Assembly (NCBI GenBank): GCA_942493315.1
Contig: OW818690.1
Span: 992,001-1,056,000, forward strand
DNA from: UBA5429 sp942493315
GTDB taxonomy: Bacteria > Bacteroidota > Bacteroidia > Bacteroidales > WCHB1-69
DNA length: 64,000 nucleotides
Direction of reading: 5' to 3'
Shown: positions 37,901-46,555 of the stretch, one piece after another
How positions within the stretch are numbered: position 1 is the stretch's first letter
How the letters are laid out: the number at the start of each line of letters is the position of its first letter
Made by a program: the position numbers and the translations under genes
Notes under the pieces: generated by a model
What the model was told of the DNA's origin: nothing
What the model saw: only the letters and a program-made list of their open reading frames with translations
Database searches by the model: none

Positions 37901-38124
37901 TCACTGATCATCCCCGCGGCTTTTCCGTAAGTGTATTCTGCCAATGGTTTTGAGGTGGGGTAGTAATACACATCATACAGATTGGCCCGATACAATTGCC
38001 AGTTAAAATTTTGGTATTGAACCCGATTTTTCCCAAAAGTGAGTTGGGAGCCATTGTAAAATTGAGCTTGTACACTAATTACAAGCATCAATAAAATGGG
38101 CAATATCAAGTTCTTTTTTATCAT
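34903..38124 (-). CDS. TolB-propeller / outer-membrane barrel fusion protein
   Basis: 1073 residues. After a signal peptide (~1-20, ISVQAQ), the N-terminal ~270 residues resemble a degenerate zinc peptidase (LPNWFYSGLASY without the HExxH helix). A WD40/TolB-like propeller follows (~290-560: ITLSPDGESFAYVTNE, VAWHPSGDLIGF, CFSDDGKLMLFSG, IIFSSNRP). The last ~400 residues form a BamA/Omp85-like barrel (RVSLKGRQER, FVDIGTAW, GFGLGLRAILFSYFIRFDYAW). It should sit in the outer membrane with a large periplasmic part. This architecture is recurrent in Bacteroidota; its role in outer-membrane assembly or processing is presumed only. Confidence 0.85.
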   Translation of the reverse strand: MIKKNLILPILLMLVISVQAQFYNGSQLTFGKNRVQYQNFNWQLYRANLYDVYYYPTSKPLAEYTYGKAAGMISDIERILNYSLYKKIHFIVYNTQADFRESNFGYDNEDFYNQGGVTNIYGNKVYLYFDGDHNRFDKMIKSGITTIFARNIVEGESVMANITSEHLSSLPNWFYSGLASYISENWSPDIDVYIKNGILSKRYELLEDLNPVEATYAGHSFWKFIVDRYGEATISNILYSVRSTRNVEKSLYYVTGVPYKELTEDWFRYYYVLYKKEIKRGEPETAGLLKKPNLNREYSQITLSPDGESFAYVTNEAGQIKVWVQTVLDKKPKVIFKKLKRTEDNPDLSNPLVAWHPSGDLIGFTIEDKGRCYYYPYIVSEKKMEKRFLVDVEKITDWCFSDDGKLMLFSGFRNGQSDLFLYSFQARSYQNLTNDFYDDYGPRFMNNQKDIIFSSNRPVDSLDSENKFFNIQNQPNYDLFVFHYAAKEKQLLRVTYTPFANEKEVRISGKNQIIYLSDDNGIYNRYVAKFDSTITKIDTIIHYAYFAKTAPLTDLGYSIIEHDYIPGKNRLGDLIMNNKVKRLYKETPNFQNTISKLSKTEQQLLTEKNSVRLDSMKKNVLIPEKPKVRKGFQQVRMSDFNKTTTSLQDSTLTADSTGGATFVRPVSFPFETQVPRSYTVQFNVNKLITQADFSFLNTSYQQFTGDATPIYLNSGMNSLFMVGITDLFENYRITAGFRLPLFYAGSEIMLSYEDLSKRLDQQFVIYRQSIEQSIGYRYIKQISNSVFYNFKFPFDKFNSVRVSLKGRQERFIESALSDETLKKPSEVTYWTGAKIEYVFDSSKELYTNLWKGTKCKLFVEFDYQIADSSKNLLVAGFDIRKSIKVYRNLTWATRIAGSTNFGSARLVYYMGGVDNWITPSFNSDIYVDKTKNYHYQTLATSMRGFQQNTRNGTSFIVLSSELRIPFVQLLAKRNLTSTFFNSMQLIPFVDIGTAWTGLTPYSEDNGLYIRYITSGNITAIVKRQVDPWVAGFGLGLRAILFSYFIRFDYAWGLEDFRIVDKNGVYMLSIGTDF

Positions 38125-38127
38125 GAT

Positions 38128-39342
38128 TTAAAAGCTGGAGCTACAGGTAATCCCTTTATTGAGAACCTCTTTTTTGATGATCTCTAATTGTTCTCTATTT
38201 TGTAAATTAACAGTTACACTAATTAAAACTTTACCTACAGGGACAGAGGTTATAGATCTTTCGTGGATGATATCCTGGATATTCACTTTTTGTTGTTCGA
38301 GAACGGAAAGCACTTTTTTGAGTTCCCCGGCCTGATCCGGTACGGTGAATTGAATATGGGTTCTTAACCCTTCCTGAATCATCCCCTGATCAATAATTTG
38401 TTGAAAAAGGGACATATTCACATTGCCTCCACTCACTACAGGAACCACTATTTTTCCCATTATCGATGATTTTTTAAAGATCGCTGCAGCAATGGCAGCA
38501 GTTCCGGAGGGTTCCGCTAACAGTTTCCCTCTTTGAAGCAACAAATAGGTGGAGTGTGCTAACTCATTATCGGATACAGTAATCAAGTCATCAACCAGCT
38601 CTTTTACAATCTGAAATGTGATATCTCCGGGTCTTTTTACAGCAATACCATCGGCAATAGTGTGACAATGAGGTAAGGTAAGCACCTGGTCGCTATTTCG
38701 GGAGGCTAACATGGAAGCAGCACCTTCAGCTTCAACGCCGATAATTTTAATTTTGGGGTTGATCTCTTTTAGTGCAATGGCAATCCCACTGATTAATCCA
38801 CCGCCCCCAATGGGAACAATCACAGTATCCACTTCGGGTAATTGTTTGAAGATCTCTAATCCTACAACTCCCTGGCCGGCAATAATTTTTTCATCATTAA
38901 AGGGGTGAATATAGGTTCCGTTCTGAGCTTTACAAAATTCCTGAGAGGCAGCAAACGCATCATCGAAAGTGTCACCGGCTAATACAACTTCTGCACCATA
39001 TCCTTTGGTTGCATTTACCTTAGAGGGAGGCGCAAAAGTGGGCATAAAAATGGTACTTTTCAACCCTAATTGGGAGGCGGAAAAAGCTACACCCTGAGCA
39101 TGGTTTCCTGCTGATGCTGCAACGATAGGATGTTTTCTTTCCTCTTCTGTCAAATGTAAAAGTTTGTTAAAAGCTCCTCTCACTTTGAAAGATCCTGTGG
39201 TCTGAAGGTTTTCCAGTTTCATATAGATTTCAGCACCCGCCATTTTGGAAAATGTTTTGGAATGGATGAGTGAGGTCTCTTTGATGATATCTTTCATCGA
39301 CTGTTGAGCGGCTATGATATCGGAATATTTAATGGTACTCAT
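38128..39342 (-). CDS. ilvA: Threonine ammonia-lyase (threonine dehydratase)
   Basis: 404 residues, the short form with one C-terminal ACT domain. The PLP Lys is in the TTGSFKVRGA motif (~51-60); the phosphate-binding Gly loop is VPIGGGGLISG. The ACT domain runs ~325-404 (FTVPDQAGELKKVLSVLEQQ). It converts threonine to 2-oxobutanoate and ammonia, the first step of isoleucine synthesis, or catabolism in the TdcB-like form. No other ilv gene is near; it lies between an outer-membrane protein and an O-antigen ligase in a tight run, so the operon is functionally mixed. Confidence 0.95.
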   Translation of the reverse strand: MSTIKYSDIIAAQQSMKDIIKETSLIHSKTFSKMAGAEIYMKLENLQTTGSFKVRGAFNKLLHLTEEERKHPIVAASAGNHAQGVAFSASQLGLKSTIFMPTFAPPSKVNATKGYGAEVVLAGDTFDDAFAASQEFCKAQNGTYIHPFNDEKIIAGQGVVGLEIFKQLPEVDTVIVPIGGGGLISGIAIALKEINPKIKIIGVEAEGAASMLASRNSDQVLTLPHCHTIADGIAVKRPGDITFQIVKELVDDLITVSDNELAHSTYLLLQRGKLLAEPSGTAAIAAAIFKKSSIMGKIVVPVVSGGNVNMSLFQQIIDQGMIQEGLRTHIQFTVPDQAGELKKVLSVLEQQKVNIQDIIHERSITSVPVGKVLISVTVNLQNREQLEIIKKEVLNKGITCSSSF

Positions 39343-39347
39343 TACGG

Positions 39348-40814
39348 TTAGTTTTTAAGATTTTGATGTTCTGTTTGAGTTATATTTTGTTCTAAAAAAG
39401 TCACTTTTTTAATTTCTATTAGATTAACAACTACTATAATAGCAAATGCGCCCCAAAATGGGAGTGACAGTTTATCGGTGTCTAAAAAGTTGTTCATCAC
39501 CCCATGTAAATAGTAGGTGATCAATGCCAAAGTGGCTCCTAATACGATCATTTTATGGTAGGGATCAACCGATCGTAAATAGGTTTTGATTCCGGTGTAT
39601 AAAATGATGATCAACAGCGTAAACACTGAAATAAAACCCATAAAACCCATTTCGGCAAATGGGCCAATATATTCACTGTGACAATTTCCTCCGGTTCCGT
39701 AGTTGGTTGTTATGATGGTTTTGTATTTGTTTTTTTGAAATGGAGCATATACAAACTGGTAAGTTCCAGGTCCCCAGCCCACGATAGGTCGCTCTTCAAT
39801 CATTCCCATTGCTGAAACCCATCGGTTTAATCGTTCCACATTGGAAGCATCTGTTTTGATATTCCCCATCGATTGGAGATGTTCTGAAAATGTAGCAGAG
39901 GAGTCTTGTTTGTTTTTCCCCAATTGATACAAAATATCGTTGGCAAAGAAGTAGAAGTAACCTGTAAACAGAGCCAATCCCAGAATAAACCATGAAAATT
40001 TAATTCTCCAGCGAATCAACAAGTAAACACCTAAGGCGGCTATAATACTGAGCCAGGCAGCACGGCAAAAGGAGAAATAAAGGCCAACCATCAAGATGAG
40101 AAAAATGATGAAGTAGTAAAACTTCTGCCATTTGGTATTGGTGGGTAAAAAGAAAAAAGTAACAGTAAAGGGTAGGAAAAATGCTACTGCTGCGCCGTAA
40201 GCGGTGTGGTCGTTATAGAATGGCTTTTGAATCCAATGCATGCCGTGTTCTGCAAATCCCAGTTCTGCTGATTTAAAAGTAACAATAATCACCACTAAAG
40301 CTAATGAAATCATATAGGCATTCATGTAGTAGAGAGCTCTTTTGGTGTCTTTTTTAATCAATTCAATAACCATGAAGAAACAGGAAACAATGAACCAGAT
40401 TTTGGAAGCTAAAAACTTGAAAGAAACGATAGGAATTTCACTGGTAATTGATGTGATAAAGATCCAGATCAGATACCCGATGATCGCTAGTGTGATGGGA
40501 TGTTTGAGGATGTTTTTATCAACTTTTAAATCATACAAAACCCTCATAAAGAATAAAAAAGTGAGTGAAATCATGATAATTTCACTGGGAATTGAAACAC
40601 CGATATCGATTTTTGTATCTTCAAAAATGTAGGAGAATGGTGTAGATAGTGCCATTAAATAGATCAGGATATCCACTTTAAAGAAAAGCAGATAGAGCAA
40701 GACCAATGCACCGCTTAACAATGGGAGATAGATGAACTCTCTCGACAATGCATAACAGTTGAGCAAAATAAATGCACCACTGATGATGGGAACGATCCAC
40801 TTTTTTAGTTTCAT
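39348..40814 (-). CDS. O-antigen ligase family membrane protein (Wzy/WaaL-like)
   Basis: 488 residues with about 12 membrane segments. The Wzy_C region (~200-400) has a large periplasmic loop with NVERLNRWVSAMGMIEERPIVGWGPG and HSEYIGPFAEMG, where the ligase family has Arg, His and Glu residues. It probably joins surface polysaccharide to lipid A-core or polymerises repeat units at the periplasmic face. The start overlaps the end of the upstream wzz-like gene by 4 bases (ATGA), so translation is coupled. The pairing supports a role in surface-polysaccharide length and attachment. Confidence 0.9.
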   Translation of the reverse strand: MKLKKWIVPIISGAFILLNCYALSREFIYLPLLSGALVLLYLLFFKVDILIYLMALSTPFSYIFEDTKIDIGVSIPSEIIMISLTFLFFMRVLYDLKVDKNILKHPITLAIIGYLIWIFITSITSEIPIVSFKFLASKIWFIVSCFFMVIELIKKDTKRALYYMNAYMISLALVVIIVTFKSAELGFAEHGMHWIQKPFYNDHTAYGAAVAFFLPFTVTFFFLPTNTKWQKFYYFIIFLILMVGLYFSFCRAAWLSIIAALGVYLLIRWRIKFSWFILGLALFTGYFYFFANDILYQLGKNKQDSSATFSEHLQSMGNIKTDASNVERLNRWVSAMGMIEERPIVGWGPGTYQFVYAPFQKNKYKTIITTNYGTGGNCHSEYIGPFAEMGFMGFISVFTLLIIILYTGIKTYLRSVDPYHKMIVLGATLALITYYLHGVMNNFLDTDKLSLPFWGAFAIIVVVNLIEIKKVTFLEQNITQTEHQNLKN

Positions 40815-41854
40815 TCTGTCATTACCAATTCTTTAATCTTACGTTTCCTTTTGGGATCTGTTTGAATATTTTCAACAATAATTAAGGCAAAAAGAGTCAC
40901 TATAAATACAGAAACTGTTGATAAAACCATAATTATCAATTTTTTAGGATAAAATTTCTTATCAGCAGGAATCGCTTTTTCAATCACAAATTTAACGGGC
41001 ATGGTACTCTCCATATCCATTTTGCAATCCATCATTCTTGATTTACACAACACCTGATATTCAGCAAATTTGAGTTGCTCGTTTTGTAAAGTTTGAACGG
41101 TTGGTCCCCATTTGGCTAATTTTTCCAACTCTTTGGATAGCCTTTGTTGAGCACCTGTATTCCCTTGTGCTACTGCAATGGCGTATTGTTGGGTAAATCT
41201 TTCCGCTTGTCTGTCTAAAATTAAAACCCCTTTATTTGCTAAAACTGTTAATGAATCATCAATTCTTTGCATCTCGTTATTGATCTCTTTTAATTGAATC
41301 TCTAAAAGTTTATACGCAGCTGAAGCTCTTTCCCGTTCCACTTTATTTTTAAATGTATCTAATTGATTTACAATCTCATTAGCCATTGAAGACGCTAATT
41401 CATTGTTCCAGTCCGATACCGTGATGGAGATCGCCCCAAATTGAGTTCTCTTAATGGTGATCATGTTTTCCATCGCTTTGTACAAACGGGTTTGCCAGTA
41501 TTTCATGTTTTTATTCAATCCATAATGGGGTATCAGATTGTACTTTTCAATTAGAATATCTTTGATTTCACGAGAATTTAAGATTTGGATCATGTGTTCC
41601 GTTTCCTCTTCAACAGCATAAGCTTTGATATCAAGTCTTTCATTGTAGTTTTGCTCATTTACCAATATCTTGGATACAGAGTTGGTACGTGGAGCGTAAA
41701 TGATGGAGCTTGACTTGAATTGTGGTTTGATCAACAAAGAAGCGCCAAACGATAAAACTGCAGCAGCGAAACTCACAATGATCAACAATTTGCGCCATTT
41801 CCAGATAAACCGGATCAACCCAAAAGAATTAAATTCGTTACTCTTTTCTTGCAT
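40811..41854 (-). CDS. Wzz-type chain-length determinant protein
   Basis: 347 residues. Two membrane segments flank a periplasmic coiled-coil domain: the first at ~22-45 (KLLIIVSFAAAVLSFGASLL) and the second near 305-330 (PKKLIIMVLSTVSVFIVTLFALII). Between them are long helices (YKLLEIQLKEINNEMQRI). No C-terminal tyrosine kinase domain is present. It sets the modal length of O-antigen or other polysaccharide together with the polymerase encoded next. It is first in a minus-strand run of at least five genes that also includes ilvA. No promoter match was found in the 54-base gap to aspS. Confidence 0.9.
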   Translation of the reverse strand: MQEKSNEFNSFGLIRFIWKWRKLLIIVSFAAAVLSFGASLLIKPQFKSSSIIYAPRTNSVSKILVNEQNYNERLDIKAYAVEEETEHMIQILNSREIKDILIEKYNLIPHYGLNKNMKYWQTRLYKAMENMITIKRTQFGAISITVSDWNNELASSMANEIVNQLDTFKNKVERERASAAYKLLEIQLKEINNEMQRIDDSLTVLANKGVLILDRQAERFTQQYAIAVAQGNTGAQQRLSKELEKLAKWGPTVQTLQNEQLKFAEYQVLCKSRMMDCKMDMESTMPVKFVIEKAIPADKKFYPKKLIIMVLSTVSVFIVTLFALIIVENIQTDPKRKRKIKELVMTE

Positions 41855-41908
41855 ATAAAAATGTGTTAGTATTAAAATCTTTACAACGTATTTTCTATCA
41901 ATTTAGTA

Positions 41909-43654
41909 TCATTTTTTTATCTGAATCGATAATTCATCCAATTGCGAATTTTCAACTGCCGCAGGAGCATTCACCATAGTGTCTCTCGCAGAGTTGTTTT
42001 TAGGGAACGCAATGAAATCACGAATCGAATCGGTGTCAGATAAAACGGAACACAAACGGTCAAATCCAAAAGCGATACCACCATGCGGAGGACAACCGAA
42101 TTGGAAGGCACTGAGCATAAAACCAAATTGATAATCTGCTTGTTCCTGACTGAATCCTAAAATCTGGAACATCTTATTTTGAAGGTTTCTGTTGTGAATT
42201 CTAATCGATCCACCGCCCACTTCGGTACCATTGATCACCAAATCATAAGCATTGGCATTCACTGCGGTAGGGTTGCTATCCAAAAGAGCTACATGTTCCG
42301 GTTTAGGAGCTGTAAACATGTGATGTTTCGCATAAAATCTGTTGGTTTCATCATCCCACTCCAAAAGAGGAAAGTCAACCACCCATAAAAGTTTGTAAAC
42401 ACCCGCTTTGCGTAAACCTAACTGTTTTCCCATCTCTAAACGGAGTTCACTCATCTGCTTTTGTGTTTTCTCTGTTTTTCCACTTAGGATCAAAATAAGA
42501 TCTCCCGCTTCAGCACCCGCTTTTTGAGCCACCTTTTTCAAGTCTTCCTGATCATAAAATTTATCAACAGAAGATTTAAATGTTCCATCAGCCTGACACA
42601 AAACATACACCAAACCGCTTGCTCCAATCTGAGGACGGCGAACAAAGTCGGTCAACGCATCCAATTGTTTTCTGGTATACAGTGCACACCCTTTGGCAAC
42701 AATACCTACAACCAGTTCTGCTTCATTAAAGATCTTAAAATCTTTATGTTGCATCACATCATTTAACTCAACAAATTCCATTCCGAAACGTAAATCGGGT
42801 TTATCTGATCCATAGAATTTCATCGCATCAGCGTAAGTGATTCTTTGGATCGGGTCAATATCGATATTTTTCACTTTTTTAAACACATGTTGCATCAAAC
42901 CTTCGAAAGTGTTTAAGATATCCTCTTGTTCAATGAATGACATTTCACAGTCGATTTGAGTAAATTCCGGTTGACGGTCTGCGCGTAAGTCTTCATCTCT
43001 AAAACAGCGTACGATTTGGAAATAACGATCATAGCCGGAAACCATCAGAAGTTGTTTGAACGTTTGAGGAGATTGGGGAAGTGCATAAAATTCACCCGGA
43101 CTAACGCGGGAAGGAACGATAAAATCGCGGGCACCTTCCGGAGTGGAACGGATCAAAAATGGTGTTTCAATATCTAAAAATCCAATGTTATTCAAGTAAT
43201 TACGAATCTCAATTCCCATTTTGTGACGGAAGATGAGGTTATTTTTCACCGGATTTCTTCTCAAATCCAGGTATCTGTATTTCAAACGAAGTTCATCCCC
43301 ACCATCTGAATCATCTTCAATAGTAAAAGGAGGAGTAGCAGATTCATTTAAAATATCGATCTCATCTACAATAATTTCGATATCTCCTGTAGGGATATTT
43401 TTATTTTTGCTATATCTTTCGGTAACGGTTCCGGTCACTTTGATCACCCACTCTCTACCAAACTTTTCCACTTTTTTGGACAATTCTTCATGTGTTTCAC
43501 TATTAAAAGCCAGTTGGGTGATTCCATACCGATCTCTCAAATCGATAAAGGTCATCCCGCCTAATTTTCTAATTTTTTGAATCCATCCGCATAAGGTCAC
43601 ACTCTGACCAACTTGGTTTATGTTTAGTTCTCCACAAGTATTTGTTCTTAACAT
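41909..43654 (-). CDS. aspS: Aspartyl-tRNA synthetase
   Basis: 581 residues from the ATG ending at 43654 (MLRTNTCGELN), the usual bacterial length; the frame is open ~31 codons further upstream, but that part lies across the promoter. An OB-fold anticodon-binding domain (VTLCGWIQKIRKLGGMTFIDLRD) precedes the class II core with the bacterial GAD insert. Motif 2 is in CFRDEDLRADRQPEFTQ and motif 3 in GIAFGFDRL. It charges tRNA-Asp. Whether it is discriminating or non-discriminating cannot be read directly, and no gatCAB is in the window. It has its own TATTTTTG box upstream. Confidence 0.97.
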   Translation of the reverse strand: MLRTNTCGELNINQVGQSVTLCGWIQKIRKLGGMTFIDLRDRYGITQLAFNSETHEELSKKVEKFGREWVIKVTGTVTERYSKNKNIPTGDIEIIVDEIDILNESATPPFTIEDDSDGGDELRLKYRYLDLRRNPVKNNLIFRHKMGIEIRNYLNNIGFLDIETPFLIRSTPEGARDFIVPSRVSPGEFYALPQSPQTFKQLLMVSGYDRYFQIVRCFRDEDLRADRQPEFTQIDCEMSFIEQEDILNTFEGLMQHVFKKVKNIDIDPIQRITYADAMKFYGSDKPDLRFGMEFVELNDVMQHKDFKIFNEAELVVGIVAKGCALYTRKQLDALTDFVRRPQIGASGLVYVLCQADGTFKSSVDKFYDQEDLKKVAQKAGAEAGDLILILSGKTEKTQKQMSELRLEMGKQLGLRKAGVYKLLWVVDFPLLEWDDETNRFYAKHHMFTAPKPEHVALLDSNPTAVNANAYDLVINGTEVGGGSIRIHNRNLQNKMFQILGFSQEQADYQFGFMLSAFQFGCPPHGGIAFGFDRLCSVLSDTDSIRDFIAFPKNNSARDTMVNAPAAVENSQLDELSIQIKK

Positions 43655-43702
43655 CTTTAAAACTATTTTTAAGGTTTTCCGATTATAAATTATATTAACT
43701 TG

Positions 43703-43710
43703 CAAAAATA
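43703..43710 (-). promoter_or_regulatory. Promoter -7 box for aspS
   Basis: CAAAAATA reads TATTTTTG on the minus strand, about 49 bases before the ATG. Confidence 0.55.
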
Positions 43711-43739
43711 CGAAATAATGTAACAGGTTAGAGGTAACA

Positions 43740-44090
43740 GGTAACAATTTTTCAGCTATCAGTTATCAGGTATCAGCTTTCAGTTATCAGCTATCAGTTA
43801 TCAGCTATTAGTTATCAGCTATTAGTTTTTATTTTTCATTTTTTATTTGCCTTTAGCCCTTCGCCCTTTTTGTTTCACAATGGAACACAGTGGTTGCACA
43901 ATGTAACACAGTGATTTTTTCATTATTTTTGTTTAAGGTTTAAAGGTTTAAAGGTTGAACGCTTCGCTGTTTAAAGGTTGAAGGTTTAAAAAAACTGAAA
44001 CCTAAAACCCAATACCCAAAACCCAAAACCTGACAGCTGAAACCTGATAGCTAAAACCTGACAGCTGAAACCTGATAGTTATTCAATTAT
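43740..44090. repeat. Mosaic of heptamer repeats and dispersed phrases
   Basis: 43750-43825 is a run of 7-base units ATCAGTT / ATCAGCT / ATTAGTT. 43850-43870 holds GCCCTTCGCCC. 43875-43915 holds AACACAGTGGTTGCACAATG. 43939-44021 (TTTAAAGGTTGAACGCTTCG...) is repeated almost exactly at 47499-47581. 44022-44080 is another heptamer run, AAACCTG / ACAGCTG / ATAGCTA. Confidence 0.85.
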
Positions 44091-44171
44091 CTTAGTTGCA
44101 GATTATCAATATACTATACTGATCTTTTCAACTGCAAAACTTAAAAGTTTGATAATCCCACAGATTTTGAA

Positions 44172-45275
44172 CTATGGATTGCTGTTGACAATAATATGGT
44201 TTGACTCCACAGATCCGCACGGATTTGTGTTCGTTACGTAATAATCACCATTCAAATAGACAGCGATGTAAGGTGTGGTTGCTCCTGTGTTCCAAACCCC
44301 GCCTACATTTCCTCCGATATAAGTAAAATAACAGGGACAATGTACATTCGGTATACCAACTGTGAGTATCGAGGCAGTTGGTAATGGATTTACAGTTACT
44401 ATGATATGATTGGATGTTACACTTCCACAGTTCGTTGTGTTGGTAACATAATAGTCTCCACTTGTGGTTACATTTATGGATGGTGTTGTAGCTCCTGTGT
44501 TCCAGGTACCATCAACATTGACTGAAAGGGTAACATCGCCCCCTTGACAAAAAGTAGTAACTCCATCTTCTGTGATGGTTGAAACAGCTGGAAGTGTGCC
44601 CTCTGTCACAATATTTGAACGTAAAGAGATGGCTCCGGCAGTGGTTAGTGCTCGTCCGTCAAATGTAGCGTCATCCCACAAGATAATCGCCCCTGTAGCT
44701 ACAATTGTTCCACTAAAAGAGGAATTGACCTCTAATTCAAATTGTCCGTTTATTTGCCAAAACACATTGCACAAAGAGGCTGAGTTGACCAAGACTACGT
44801 TGGCATTGGTACTTGTAGATAATGCCCCATCGATTTTGATAATAAATATGGAATTAGGATCTCCTTGTCCATCAAGGATTAAGTTTCCCGTAAGCGTCGC
44901 AGCTGAGCCTATGCAGTAAACGTTTGGAGTTAATGATTCATTGTTGCCTAAGAGAACACCATGCGGCATTCCACAAGTAAACGCACTAAAAGAAGCGTAT
45001 GCTGTAAACACATCTATTGCCGCTTGTGCAGAAACTGGATCAGCCACATGAATTAGATCATCAATTGTACCAGGAGGAAATGCATTGAAAGCACCATTGT
45101 TGGTTCCTACATTGCCCGTAACAATAGTTGTTGCTCCAACATTGTTAAACGCCCCGTTAGCAGTAAATAACGTAAAATCAGCTGTACTCCCTAAGATGGG
45201 AACCTGACCATAACATTGTTTAGAATAAAGAAAAACAACTAAGGCTGGTATCAAAAAAAATAATTTTAATTTCAT
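44172..45275 (-). CDS. Secreted DUF3494 ice-binding-like protein with Ig-like repeats
   Basis: 367 residues with a signal peptide (~1-23). Residues ~28-225 match the DUF3494 (ice-binding protein) beta-solenoid: ILGSTADFTLFTANGAFNNVG, TTIVTGNVGTN, CNVFWQINGQFELEVNSSFSGTI, GRALTTAGAISL. The family includes proteins that bind ice, but also many adhesin-like homologues with untested activity. Two similar ~65-residue beta domains follow, each with WNTGATTP and SNHIIV. The protein ends right after the second, with no visible type 9 secretion sorting domain, so surface display is unclear. It could be a recently shortened gene. The TATCTTTG box is 35-42 bases upstream. Confidence 0.85.
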   Translation of the reverse strand: MKLKLFFLIPALVVFLYSKQCYGQVPILGSTADFTLFTANGAFNNVGATTIVTGNVGTNNGAFNAFPPGTIDDLIHVADPVSAQAAIDVFTAYASFSAFTCGMPHGVLLGNNESLTPNVYCIGSAATLTGNLILDGQGDPNSIFIIKIDGALSTSTNANVVLVNSASLCNVFWQINGQFELEVNSSFSGTIVATGAIILWDDATFDGRALTTAGAISLRSNIVTEGTLPAVSTITEDGVTTFCQGGDVTLSVNVDGTWNTGATTPSINVTTSGDYYVTNTTNCGSVTSNHIIVTVNPLPTASILTVGIPNVHCPCYFTYIGGNVGGVWNTGATTPYIAVYLNGDYYVTNTNPCGSVESNHIIVNSNP

Positions 45276-45309
45276 TTTAGTTTAAGTAAGTAGATAGATT
45301 TCAACGCAA

Positions 45310-45317
45310 CAAAGATA
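45310..45317 (-). promoter_or_regulatory. Promoter -7 box for the DUF3494 gene
   Basis: CAAAGATA reads TATCTTTG on the minus strand. Confidence 0.55.
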
Positions 45318-45397
45318 TTCTCAATACATATCAAATGTGATACATCTTTTTGAAAATAATTTACATAATTCACATATTCATTATTCATTAAATTATT

Positions 45398-45405
45398 TAT
45401 CTTTG
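45398..45405 (+). promoter_or_regulatory. Promoter -7 box for the gene at 45429
   Basis: TATCTTTG followed by CATTC, 24 bases before the ATG. Confidence 0.55.
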
Positions 45406-45428
45406 CATTCACTATTAATAGGAATAAC

Positions 45429-45932
45429 ATGAATACCATTAAAAAAGTGATTTTTTGGGCAGCCTTTCTCTATGTAGGACTCTGGATTCTTTTCCCGATT
45501 TTCCGGTGGATTTTGCATTGGGAATTTATTTCCGATGAAGTCAAATCACAATATCTTCATTTTCAGTATTATGCTATTCCTATTGCGATCCTTTTAACAC
45601 TTGTTGGTACTTTTGACTTCAAAGATCCACTCAAAGAGAAGCTCACAGCTCTTTTCGTTACTTTTGGTGTGGCATTTATAATTCATATTATTGCGATCAT
45701 CTCTTTTCTGGGGAGTTTATGTGCTTACAGCGACAAAGAGGTATTATTTCAACACAAAAAAGATCCGGATAAACAGATTGTGATTAGGGAGATCGATTGT
45801 GGTGCATTTGACAGTTCCGTTCCGATTCCACAAATTTTTGAAGTAAACTACTTCTCCAAACACTTCAAATCCACTTACAAAATCGACACGTTGAAGATGG
45901 AGATGGGAGAGTGGGAGAGGGTGGAGAAATAA
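45429..45932 (+). CDS. Unknown membrane protein, about three segments
   Basis: 167 residues. Membrane segments near 8-28 (FWAAFLYVGLWILFPIFRWI), 46-64 (YYAIPIAILLTLVGTF) and 76-98 (LFVTFGVAFIIHIIAIISFLGSL) are followed by a ~65-residue soluble tail (KDPDKQIVIREIDCGAFDSS). Family not recognised. The tail, containing VPIPQIFEVNYF, probably lies outside the cytoplasm if the N-terminus is inside. It is monocistronic with a good -7 box. The gap that follows is filled with palindromic repeats. Confidence 0.65.
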   Translation: MNTIKKVIFWAAFLYVGLWILFPIFRWILHWEFISDEVKSQYLHFQYYAIPIAILLTLVGTFDFKDPLKEKLTALFVTFGVAFIIHIIAIISFLGSLCAYSDKEVLFQHKKDPDKQIVIREIDCGAFDSSVPIPQIFEVNYFSKHFKSTYKIDTLKMEMGEWERVEK

Positions 45933-46019
45933 CCCCATTAAAATTGAATTTTTAGCTTTTAGGTTTTGGGTTTAAGGTCTTAGATTCATTTTTCATTCTC
46001 CCTTCGCCCTTATTGTTTC

Positions 46020-46480
46020 ACAATGTTTCACAGTGTTAAACGATGTCTCACAGTGTTAATGTGTCTTAATTTTAAAATTTAAAACACTGTGAAACACTTT
46101 TTTCCACTGTGTTCCACTGTGATATTTTTATTTTACAAACTAAAAACTGAAACCTGATAGCTGAAACCTGAAACCTATTCCATTAGCTTATTATTATAAT
46201 GCCACGAATACGAATTAATTATTCAATATTCATTTGCCCTTATTGTTTCACAATGGAACACAGTGGTTGCACAATGTAACACAGTGTTAATGTGTCTTAA
46301 TTTTAAAATTTAAAACACTGTGAAACACTTTTTTCCACTGTGTTCCACTGTGATTATTTCATTATTTTTGTTTAAAGGGTTTAAAGGTTTAATTTTAAAA
46401 CCTGAAATCTAAAACCCAAAACCTGATAGCTAAAACCTAAAACCCAAAACCTGATAGCTAAAACCTGACAGCTGAAACCT
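46020..46480. repeat. Duplicated palindromic CACAGTG element plus heptamer runs
   Basis: A ~75-base block, CACAGTGTTAATGTGTC...AAAACACTGTGAAACAC...CCACTGTG, occurs at about 46052-46125 and again at 46280-46354. Within each copy CACAGTGTT and AACACTGTG form inverted arms around an A/T centre. The two copies are separated by AAACCTGATAGCTG-type heptamers, which also fill 46400-46480. Confidence 0.85.
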
Positions 46481-46555
46481 ATTCAATTAGCTTATTATTA
46501 TAATGCCACGAATGCACGAATTAAAAACGAATAATTATTCATTATTCACTATTCA

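Noticed and set aside
43655..43747. Extended N-terminus of aspS
   Set aside because: The extra 31 residues lie across the promoter box and are not part of the family; the ATG at 43654 gives the standard start.
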